From: Paracoccaceae bacterium | GTDB lineage: Bacteria > Pseudomonadota > Alphaproteobacteria > Rhodobacterales > Rhodobacteraceae | Direction: 5' to 3' | Length of the DNA: 5,774 nt | NCBI GenBank assembly: GCA_015487335.1 | Contig: WFPZ01000062.1 | Coordinates: 1 to 5,774 of the forward strand | Shown here: positions 1 to 5,774 of the stretch, piece by piece | How positions within the stretch are numbered: position 1 is the stretch's first letter | Layout of the letters: every line of letters starts with the position of its first letter | The notes under the pieces: model-generated | The model's input: the letters and a program-made list of their open reading frames with translations, nothing else | Databases searched by the model: none | Told to the model about the DNA's origin: nothing | Made by a program: the position numbers and the translations under genes

Positions 1-304
<304 letters not shown>

Positions 305-445
305 CCGCCGCCTCCGATTGCTCCTGTCACTTAATCCTTCCCGCCGGGCATTGGAAGGCCGCCGGGCCGCGTTCCCCTCTGCGCGCCGGCAACATTTTCT
401 GTGGAATTCGCCACGCCATCGGGCAACACTGCCGACGGAGAACCC

Positions 446-449
446 GGAG
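446..449 (+). promoter_or_regulatory. Ribosome binding site that sets the AlkB-like start
   Basis: GGAG at 446-449 lies seven bases before the ATG at 457. The reading frame stays open upstream to an ATG at 298, but that extension overlaps the ftsY start codon and encodes a Cys/Arg/His-rich stretch unlike AlkB proteins. The protein from 457 begins directly with a hydrophobic membrane segment, as expected for the family. This site therefore decides in favour of 457. Confidence 0.7.
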
Positions 450-456
450 CCGTGCC

Positions 457-1518
457 ATGAGCCCCCTGATCGCGCTTTTCGCCCTGGTCACCCTGACGCC
501 GGTCGCTCTCCTGGCCGCCGGCGCCCTGCTGGGCGGGGGATGGCTGGTGGCGGCCCTTCTCTATATCACCCTGTTCGCCGGGCTGATGGACCGGCTGATC
601 GCCGGGGCCACCCGGCCCGCCGCCCCCGGCACCACGCAAGCGCCCGCCAATGCGCTTTCGGCCCTGCTGGCGGTGCTGCATTTCCCGCTGCTCTACCTCG
701 CCGTCTGGGCGGTGGCCGGGCAGGCGGGGCTGGCCCCGTGGGAAAGGCTGGTCGCCTTCCTCGCCTTCGGGCTGTTCTTCGGGCAGGTCTCCAACGCCAA
801 TGCGCACGAGCTGATCCACCGCAGCCAGCGCGCCCTGCACGAACTGGGCAAGTGGGTCTATGTCTCGCTCATGTTCGGGCACCACACTTCGGCGCATCGC
901 TACGTGCACCACGTCCATGTGGGCACCGAGGCCGACCCGAACACCGCCCGCGAGGGCGAGAGCTTCTACCATTTCGCCCCGCGCGCCTGGGTCGGCTCCT
1001 TCCGGGCCGGGCTGGCCGAGGAAAACCGCCGCCGCAAGGCCGGCGCCCGCGGCCTGCACCCCTATGTGACCTATGTGGCGGGCGGGCTGGTGGCGCTGGC
1101 GCTCTCGTGGCTGCTGGCCGGAGCGGCGGGAGTGGCGGCGCATCTGGCGCTGGCGGGCCATGCCACGATGCAGCTGCTGCTGTCCGATTACGTGCAGCAT
1201 TACGGGCTGAGGCGGAAGGCAGGCCCCGATGGCCGCCCCGAACCCGTGGGCCCGCAGCATTCATGGAACACGCCGCACCGTTTCACCTCGCTGATGATGC
1301 TGAACGCGCCGCGCCACTCCGACCACCACCTGCACCCGGCCCGCCCCTACCCCGAGCTGGAGCTCGAGCCCACCCTGCCGATGCTGCCCTGCAGCCTGCC
1401 GGTGGCGGGGACGCTGGCGCTCTTTCCCCGGCGCTGGAAGCGCATCATGGGCCGGCGCCTGGCCCGCTGGCGCCCCGACGCGCCGGAAACCGCGCCCTCC
1501 ACCGCAGGCCGGGAATGA
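457..1518 (+). CDS. alkB: AlkB-type membrane di-iron alkane 1-monooxygenase family protein
   Basis: A 353-residue integral membrane protein of the AlkB/membrane fatty-acid-desaturase superfamily, whose members hydroxylate terminal methyl groups of alkanes or related lipids with O2, a di-iron centre and electrons usually supplied by rubredoxin or ferredoxin. Hydrophobic segments lie near residues 3-25, 28-50, 66-88, 97-112, 203-223 and 225-243. The histidine ligand boxes are present: HELIH (117-121), GHH plus HRYVHH and a further His (141-154), the HYG motif (248-250) and RHSDHH (286-291). WN (270-271) precedes the third box as in the family. Differences from classical AlkB are marked: box 2 reads AHRYVHH instead of EHxxGHH, and the residues before RHSDHH are NAP rather than the usual LQ. 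The family is clear but the substrate is not; a non-alkane substrate is possible. No rubredoxin gene is adjacent. The stop is followed after four bases by the next start, suggesting co-transcription. Confidence 0.87.
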   Translation: MSPLIALFALVTLTPVALLAAGALLGGGWLVAALLYITLFAGLMDRLIAGATRPAAPGTTQAPANALSALLAVLHFPLLYLAVWAVAGQAGLAPWERLVAFLAFGLFFGQVSNANAHELIHRSQRALHELGKWVYVSLMFGHHTSAHRYVHHVHVGTEADPNTAREGESFYHFAPRAWVGSFRAGLAEENRRRKAGARGLHPYVTYVAGGLVALALSWLLAGAAGVAAHLALAGHATMQLLLSDYVQHYGLRRKAGPDGRPEPVGPQHSWNTPHRFTSLMMLNAPRHSDHHLHPARPYPELELEPTLPMLPCSLPVAGTLALFPRRWKRIMGRRLARWRPDAPETAPSTAGRE

Positions 1519-1522
1519 GACG

Positions 1523-1930
1523 ATGATCAGGGCACTGGCACCAAGCGTCCTGCTTGCCGCCGCCGCAAGCGCCGCCGCCGGGGGGCAGCAGCCCCTCAGC
1601 GGGGCCGAATTCGACGCCTGCACCAGCAGCCGGACCCTCACCTACATGGAAGCGGGCGAAATCCACGGGTTCGAGCAGTACCGCCCCGGCCGTCAGGTCA
1701 CCTGGGCCTTTCTCGACGGGCAGTGCGAAGACGGATGGTGGTACGAGCGCGAACCGGCGCTGATCTGCTTCGTCTGCGAAAACGAACCCGAAGAGTAGTG
1801 CTGGACCTTCTTCGACACCGGCAACGGGCTGCGGGCCACCTTCATGGGCGAGGAAGAGGGCGTGACGCTTTGCGAGGCGCGCCGCTCGGAGCGCCTGCCG
1901 GTCTGCCTCGGCCCCGAGGTGGGGGCCTGA
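1523..1930 (+). pseudogene. Small secreted hypothetical protein interrupted by an in-frame TAG
   Basis: The frame opens at ATG 1523, four bases after the AlkB-like stop, and encodes 91 residues before TAG at 1796-1798. It then continues in the same frame for 43 more codons to TGA at 1928-1930. The protein starts with a likely signal peptide (MIRALAPSVLLAAAASAAA), so the product would be periplasmic. The mature part is short and aromatic-rich, with TWAFLDGQCEDGWWYE near residues 60-75 and ICFVCENEPEE before the stop. After the stop come CWTFFDTGNGLRATF and a C-terminal CLGPEVGA. This resembles a small uncharacterised family I recall from Rhodobacterales, in which a Gln-Cys-Trp sequence spans the position of the stop; TAG is one C-to-T change from CAG (Gln). 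Of the 43 codons after the stop, 41 end in G or C, so the downstream part still looks coding. It could be a recent nonsense allele, a sequencing error or, less likely, a functional 91-residue protein. The function is unknown. Confidence 0.72.
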
Positions 1931-1979
1931 GGGAACCTTGCACCATGTTGCACCGGATCGGCCCGGCCCGCCGGGGCGG

Positions 1980-3485
1980 TCAGAACAACGAGCCCTGCCC
2001 CTCGGGCGGCACGCCCTTGCCGCCCCTGCCGCCCCGGCCCGGCTTGCGCGGCGGCCCGCCGGCCCGGCCCACCGGCACCCGGCCGTCGGCGAACTCGATC
2101 TCCAGCGCCGCGGCCTTGCGCGCGGCCTCGACCCCGGTGACGATCCGCCCGTCGCCGCGCACCACCGCATAGCCGCGCCGCAGCGTCTCGGTATAGCCCA
2201 GGCCCTGAAGCATCCGCGCCAGCGCCTGCAGCTTGTGGCGGCGCTGCTCCAGCCCGTGGCGGGACGCGACGGCGAAACGCCCCTGCAGGCGCTCCAGCTC
2301 GCGGGCCCGGCGCGTGACGTCGCGGCGCAGCAGCGCCGGTTTCAGCCGCGCGGCGCGCTCGTCCAGGCGCGCGCGCGCCTCGCGCAGGCGGCGGCGCATG
2401 GCCTGGGGGCGGATGGCCGCGGAAAGCTCGCTGAGGTGCAGGCGCTTGCGCTGGGCCGCGGCGCGCAGAGCGGCGGGCAGGCGCTCGGCGGCGCGGTCGA
2501 GCCGCTGGGCCGCCCCCTCCAGCAGCGTCGCCGGCCGCGGCAGGGCGCGCGAGAGGTCGTCCAGCCGCTGGCGGCGCCGGGCAATGGCCTGGCTCATGGC
2601 CCGCGACAGCCGCGCGCCCTGTTCCTCGACCCGGGCCAGAAGCTCCATGCGCACCGGCACCGCCAGTTCGGCGGCCGCCGTGGGGGTGGGGGCGCGCATG
2701 TCGGCGGCAAGGTCGATGAGCGTGGTGTCGGTTTCATGACCCACCGCCGAGATCAGAGGAATCTCCGACTCCGCCGCCGCACGCACCACCTCCTCTTCGT
2801 TGAAGCCCCACAGATCCTCCACCGAGCCGCCGCCGCGCGCCACGATGATGAGATCGGGGCGCGGTATCGCGCCATCCGGCTCAAGCGCGTTGAAGCCGCG
2901 GATGGCGCGCGCCACCTCCGGCGCGCAGGCCTGGCCCTGCACCACCACCGGCCAGATCAGCACCCGGCGGGGGAAGCGGTCGCGCAAGCGGTGGAGGATG
3001 TCGCGGATCACCGCGCCCGAAGGCGAGGTGACCACCCCGATCACCTCGGGCAGCCAGGGCAGCTTCTTCTTGCGCTCGGGCGCGAACAGCCCCTCGGCGG
3101 CCAGCGCCTTCTTGCGCCTTTCCAGCATCGCCATCAGCGCGCCGGCGCCGGCGGGCTCGATGTTGTCGACCACCAGCTGGTATTTCGACTGCCCGGCGAA
3201 GGTGGTCATCCGCCCGGTGGCCACCACCTCCATGCCCTCCTCCGGCCGGATCGCCAGCCGCGCCACCTGCCCCTTCCAGCTGACCGCCGAAAGCACCGCG
3301 CGTTCGTCCTTGAGGTCGAAGTAGAGATGCCCCGAACGGGCCAGCACCACCCGGCCCACCTCGCCGCGCACCCGAACATGGCCGAATTCGCCCTCGATCA
3401 GGCGCCTGACCTTGCCCGACAGCTCCGAGACGGTGAATTCATGGGCATTCGCGCCGGGGCCTGCCTGTTCGAGAAGATCGCTCAT
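1980..3485 (-). CDS. xseA: Exodeoxyribonuclease VII large subunit
   Basis: XseA, with several XseB small subunits encoded elsewhere, forms exonuclease VII, which degrades single-stranded DNA from both ends into oligonucleotides and acts in repair and recombination. The protein has 501 residues. The N-terminal OB-fold domain (about 15-115) contains FTVSELSGKVRRLIE, VRGEVG and HLYFDLKDE. The catalytic domain follows: VTSPSGAVIRDI (152-163), DLIIVARGGGSVEDLWGFNEE (211-231) and SAVGHETDTTLIDLAADMRA (246-265). Asp162, Arg217, His250 and Asp253 match the residues I recall as the essential set in E. coli XseA (D155, R205, H238, D241). A long Arg/Ala-rich helical, probably coiled-coil, region (about 280-440) and a small C-terminal domain come next. 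The tail is Gly/Arg/Pro-rich and ends in QGSLF. The start has a weak AAGG site (3492-3495) six bases upstream. The gene is divergent from purD and convergent with the small secreted gene, 49 bp away. Confidence 0.97.
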   Translation of the reverse strand: MSDLLEQAGPGANAHEFTVSELSGKVRRLIEGEFGHVRVRGEVGRVVLARSGHLYFDLKDERAVLSAVSWKGQVARLAIRPEEGMEVVATGRMTTFAGQSKYQLVVDNIEPAGAGALMAMLERRKKALAAEGLFAPERKKKLPWLPEVIGVVTSPSGAVIRDILHRLRDRFPRRVLIWPVVVQGQACAPEVARAIRGFNALEPDGAIPRPDLIIVARGGGSVEDLWGFNEEEVVRAAAESEIPLISAVGHETDTTLIDLAADMRAPTPTAAAELAVPVRMELLARVEEQGARLSRAMSQAIARRRQRLDDLSRALPRPATLLEGAAQRLDRAAERLPAALRAAAQRKRLHLSELSAAIRPQAMRRRLREARARLDERAARLKPALLRRDVTRRARELERLQGRFAVASRHGLEQRRHKLQALARMLQGLGYTETLRRGYAVVRGDGRIVTGVEAARKAAALEIEFADGRVPVGRAGGPPRKPGRGGRGGKGVPPEGQGSLF

Positions 3486-3556
3486 GGGATGCCTTGTGCT
3501 GTTGTCCGCCCGACCTTAGAACGCGCGCAGATGAAGGCCAAGCGGGGGATTGCGGC

Positions 3557-4822
3557 ATGAACATCCTTGTCCTGGGCGGCGGCGGGCGCGAACACAGCCT
3601 CGCCTGGGCGGTCAAGCAGAACCCGAAGTGCGACCGGCTGGTGGTGGCGCCGGGCAATGCCGGGATCGCCGAAATCGCCGAATGCGCCAGCTTCGACATC
3701 AACGACGGCGGGCAGGTGGTGAATTTTGCAGAGGAAAACGCCATCGATTTCGTGATCATCGGCCCCGAGGCGCCGCTGGCTGCGGGGGTGGCCGACCGGC
3801 TGCGCGACGCCGGCATCGCGGTGTTCGGCCCCGGGCGCGAAGCGGCGCGGCTGGAGGCCTCGAAGAGCTTCACCAAGGAAATCTGCGATGCCGCCGGGGT
3901 GCCCACCGCACGCTGGGCCCGCTTCGACGCCCCGCAACCCGCGAAGGACCACATCCGCGCCCGGGGCGCGCCGATCGTGGTCAAGGCCGACGGGCTGGCC
4001 GCCGGCAAGGGGGTGATCGTGGCCATGGACGAGGCCACGGCACTTGCCGCCGTCGACGAGATGTTCTCGGGCGCCTTCGGGGACGCCGGGGCGGAAGTGG
4101 TGATCGAGGAGTTCATGGAAGGGGAAGAGGCCAGCTTCTTCGTGCTGTGCGACGGCGAGAACGTGCTGCCCATCGGCACCGCGCAGGACCACAAGCGCGT
4201 GGGCGAGGGCGATACCGGCCCCAACACCGGCGGCATGGGCGCCTATTCGCCGGCCCCGGTTCTGGACGGCGAGGTGGCGCAAAGGGCGCTGGAGCGGATC
4301 ATCCGCCCCACCGTGGCCGAGATGGCGCGGCGCGGCACGCCCTATCAGGGCGTGCTCTACGCCGGGCTGATGATCCGCGACGGCGAGCCGCGGCTGGTGG
4401 AATACAACGTCCGATTCGGCGACCCGGAGGCGCAGGTGCTGATGATGCGCCTCGGGGCCCAGGCGCTGGACCTGATGCAGGCCTGCGCCGAGGGCCGGCT
4501 GGCCGAGGCCCGCGTCAACTGGGCCGAGGACCACGCGATCACCGTGGTGATGGCAGCGAAGGGCTATCCGGGGGCTTACGAAAAGGGCTCGGAAATCCGC
4601 GGCCTCGAGGCGCTGCCGAAGGACAGCCGCAACATGGTGTTCCACGCCGGCACCGCGCGCACCGATGGGCGGCTGGTGGCCGCGGGCGGGCGGGTGCTCA
4701 ACGTCACCGCGCGCGGCGACACCCTGGCCGAGGCGCGCGATCGGGCCTATGCGATGGTGGACGCGATCGACTGGCCCGAGGGCTTCTGCCGGCGCGACAT
4801 CGGCTGGCGGGTGCTGGGCTGA
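3557..4822 (+). CDS. purD: Phosphoribosylamine-glycine ligase (GAR synthetase)
   Basis: PurD joins glycine to 5-phosphoribosylamine with ATP hydrolysis to give glycinamide ribonucleotide, the second step of de novo purine synthesis, in the cytoplasm. The protein has 421 residues, close to the usual length (about 420-430). The N-domain has the nucleotide-binding-type loop GGGGREH (7-13) and APGNAG (31-36). The ATP-grasp core shows KADGLAAGKGV (143-153), IEEFMEGEE (183-191), QDHKR (210-214), GPNTGGMGAYSP (221-232) and the GARS signature NVRFGDPEAQ (284-293), with Glu282 and Asn284 at expected metal-binding positions. The C-domain ends in IGWRVLG. The frame is open back to 3494, but the family begins at MNILVLGGGG, so 3557 is the start; the upstream GGGGG run (3544-3548) is only a fair ribosome site. 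The gene seems complete and normal. It is transcribed divergently from xseA, with 71 bp between the starts. Confidence 0.98.
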   Translation: MNILVLGGGGREHSLAWAVKQNPKCDRLVVAPGNAGIAEIAECASFDINDGGQVVNFAEENAIDFVIIGPEAPLAAGVADRLRDAGIAVFGPGREAARLEASKSFTKEICDAAGVPTARWARFDAPQPAKDHIRARGAPIVVKADGLAAGKGVIVAMDEATALAAVDEMFSGAFGDAGAEVVIEEFMEGEEASFFVLCDGENVLPIGTAQDHKRVGEGDTGPNTGGMGAYSPAPVLDGEVAQRALERIIRPTVAEMARRGTPYQGVLYAGLMIRDGEPRLVEYNVRFGDPEAQVLMMRLGAQALDLMQACAEGRLAEARVNWAEDHAITVVMAAKGYPGAYEKGSEIRGLEALPKDSRNMVFHAGTARTDGRLVAAGGRVLNVTARGDTLAEARDRAYAMVDAIDWPEGFCRRDIGWRVLG

Positions 4823-4844
4823 GGCCGGCCGGCTGCGGCATGCA

Positions 4845-4890
4845 CCGGGGGCGCTGCCCCCGGACCCCCGGAGCATTTTCCGACAGAAGA
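4845..4890. repeat. GC hairpin and probable dispersed intergenic repeat between purD and the VCBS-like gene
   Basis: CCGGGGGC (4845-4852) pairs perfectly with GCCCCCGG (4856-4863) around a three-base loop. CCCCCGG occurs again at 4865-4871, so the left arm has two possible partners (8 bp with a 3-base loop, or 7 bp with a 13-base loop). The hairpin is followed by gagcattttccgacagaag (4872-4890). From memory, this combination (GC hairpin, acccccgg, an AT-rich stretch, then a cagaagaag-like end) recurs between genes in many Rhodobacteraceae genomes. It sits between two converging genes, so it may end transcription from one or both sides, but neither strand has a U-tract directly after the stem. 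The hairpin is seen in the sequence; the dispersed-repeat identity and terminator role are inferred. Confidence 0.55.
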
Positions 4891-4893
4891 AGA

Positions 4894-5646
4894 TCAGGGG
4901 CGCTCGCAGGCCATGGCACGGGCGAAGGAGCCCTCCCCACGGATCGGGCCGAGCCTGCGCGGGCTCGGGATGGTGCCCGAGAATGTCACGGCGAAGAGGT
5001 TCCGCCAGTCGGCATCGGCCACGATCAGTTCGGGCCCCTGCCCGCAGTCGCGGATGCCGCCCGAGATCTCGGGCTCTCCGATCCGGTGATTGGTGTAGCC
5101 GGGAAGCTCGGCCACCGGGACCAGTTCCCCGCCTTCCCGGTAGCGCCAGATGCGGATGATCTTCGCCAGGTGCGGGCGGTCCACATAGGCGATCTCCACC
5201 TGCCCGTCGCCGTCGAGATCGGCCGCGCCCAGCGGCGCCAGCCAGCGCCTGCTGCGGCCGATGAAGGGGGTGGCCGCCATCAGGCCGCTCTCATCGTAAA
5301 GCGCCAGCCGCGCGCCCTTCTCAAGGTCGGTTTCCACCACCATGACCGCCGGGCTGGCCTGATCGGGGAGGTCGATCAGCCGCGGGGCGGTATCCTCGAA
5401 GACGCGGTTTTCCGGCAGGCGGATGGTGAAGGTCCGGATGTGGGGACCGCCCTCGCAGCCGGTGCAGGTATCCACCGTCAGCTCCAGCGCGCCCCACTCG
5501 ATGTTGTCGCCGAGAATGCCGTGATCGTAGCGGGTGGTGGGCTCGGTATAGCGGGCCTGAAGGATGATGTCGGGCGGGGTGGCGGCAGCAGCCGTTGCCA
5601 GAGTGACAAGGGCGGCAAGCGCTGCGAGGGCCCGCCCGGCGCGCAT
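4894..5646 (-). CDS. Secreted FG-GAP/VCBS-like hypothetical protein
   Basis: A 250-residue protein with a probable signal peptide (MRAGRALAALAALVTLATAAAA, residues 1-22), so it is likely periplasmic or exported. The clearest motif is ADLDGDGQVEIAYVD (142-156), with the DxDxDGxxE pattern of calcium-binding loops in FG-GAP/VCBS beta-propeller repeats. A weaker, related blade may be GPELIVADADWRN (204-216). Only one good loop is visible, so a full propeller is not proven. A CTGC pair (Cys61, Cys64) and further cysteines at 201 and 247 could form disulfides. The start codon overlaps the stop of the upstream ferredoxin gene by one base (TGATG), so translation is probably coupled. The stop lies immediately beyond the hairpin repeat. 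The specific role is unknown; similar single-domain VCBS proteins are common in Rhodobacterales. Confidence 0.85.
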   Translation of the reverse strand: MRAGRALAALAALVTLATAAAATPPDIILQARYTEPTTRYDHGILGDNIEWGALELTVDTCTGCEGGPHIRTFTIRLPENRVFEDTAPRLIDLPDQASPAVMVVETDLEKGARLALYDESGLMAATPFIGRSRRWLAPLGAADLDGDGQVEIAYVDRPHLAKIIRIWRYREGGELVPVAELPGYTNHRIGEPEISGGIRDCGQGPELIVADADWRNLFAVTFSGTIPSPRRLGPIRGEGSFARAMACERP

Positions 5647-5774
5647 CAGATCTGCTTCTCGGGCAGGTGCACCACCAGACCGTCCAGCTCGTCCGTCACC
5701 TTGATCTGGCAGGTCAGGCGCGAGCGCACCGGATCCGGCTCCCAGGCGAAATCGAGCATGTCCTCCTCCATCGC
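5646..5774 (-). CDS. Adrenodoxin-type [2Fe-2S] ferredoxin, C-terminal end (cut by window edge)
   Basis: The last 42 residues of a protein that enters from the right edge. They read AMEEDMLDFAWEPDP, then SRLTCQIKVTDELDGLVV and HLPEKQI. The pattern of an acidic E-x-D-MLDFA stretch, then SRL-x-CQI, then a D-x-LDGL-V-x-P-E ending, is typical of adrenodoxin/Fdx-type plant-fold ferredoxins. The Cys in TCQI is the fourth [2Fe-2S] ligand; the other three would be upstream, outside the window. Such ferredoxins carry electrons to iron-sulfur assembly, cytochrome P450s or other oxygenases in the cytoplasm. The stop overlaps the start of the VCBS-like gene by one base. I cannot tell the exact ferredoxin subgroup from this fragment. 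Confidence 0.87.
   Translation of the reverse strand, partial: AMEEDMLDFAWEPDPVRSRLTCQIKVTDELDGLVVHLPEKQI

Noticed and set aside
305..456. Promoters or an operator in the ftsY/AlkB divergent gap, including an inverted repeat ccttcc (336-341) / ggaagg (353-358)
   Set aside because: No convincing -35/-10 pair is visible on either strand, and a six-base inverted repeat with an 11-base gap is weak in sequence of this composition.
1931..1979. Terminator between the small secreted gene and xseA, from cccgg (1962-1966) and ccggg (1971-1975)
   Set aside because: A five-base stem with a four-base loop in very GC-rich sequence and no following T-run is not enough to call a terminator.
3486..3556. Promoter elements between xseA and purD, such as ttgtgc (3494-3499) with ttagaa (3517-3522), or a purine-responsive site
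   Set aside because: The -10 candidate matches the consensus poorly and no operator or riboswitch-like structure is visible in 71 bp.
1938..3560. Long plus-strand open frame opposite xseA
   Set aside because: Its translation is Arg/His/Gln-rich with no domain; xseA on the other strand has all family motifs. Long antisense frames are expected at this GC content.
4824..4833. Palindrome gccggccggc just after the purD stop
   Set aside because: Short GC palindromes are common by chance in such GC-rich DNA and nothing else marks it as a site.
3482..4876. Long minus-strand open frame opposite purD
   Set aside because: His/Gly/Ala-rich shadow of purD with no recognisable domain; purD is full-length and well supported.

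Overview
The window looks like ordinary chromosome from a high-GC alphaproteobacterium, most likely Rhodobacteraceae (Rhodobacter/Paracoccus/roseobacter type). Coding strands end almost every codon in G or C. The FtsY N-terminus, the AlkB-like protein, the C-terminal tail of XseA and the hairpin repeat after purD all resemble sequences I know from that family. This placement rests on memory of the families, not on a search.

Layout from left to right. (1) The minus-strand 5' part of ftsY, the signal recognition particle receptor, runs off the left edge; its acidic N-terminal region carries a pure Pro-Glu dipeptide repeat encoded by a perfect hexanucleotide tandem repeat. (2) Divergently, on the plus strand, lies a membrane-bound AlkB-type di-iron monooxygenase with diverged histidine boxes. 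Four bases later comes a small secreted protein gene interrupted by an in-frame TAG. (3) xseA, the exonuclease VII large subunit, is on the minus strand and converges on that small gene. (4) purD, the second enzyme of purine synthesis, is on the plus strand and divergent from xseA across 71 bp. (5) A short convergent gap follows, holding a strong GC hairpin and a repeat-like sequence. (6) A minus-strand pair ends the window: the 3' end of an adrenodoxin-type [2Fe-2S] ferredoxin gene and, overlapping it by one base, a secreted protein with one FG-GAP/VCBS-like calcium-loop motif.

The genes do not form one pathway. They are separate housekeeping functions (protein targeting, DNA repair, purine synthesis, iron-sulfur electron transfer) with one accessory oxygenase. 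Two short operons are suggested by spacing: alkB with the small secreted gene, and ferredoxin with the VCBS-like gene. I found no phage, transposon, CRISPR, toxin-antitoxin or RNA gene, and no convincing new multi-gene system. The points worth a second look are the nonsense codon in the small secreted gene, a possible sliding-clamp-binding peptide at the XseA C-terminus, the unusual histidine boxes of the AlkB-like protein, the FtsY microsatellite and the hairpin repeat after purD.
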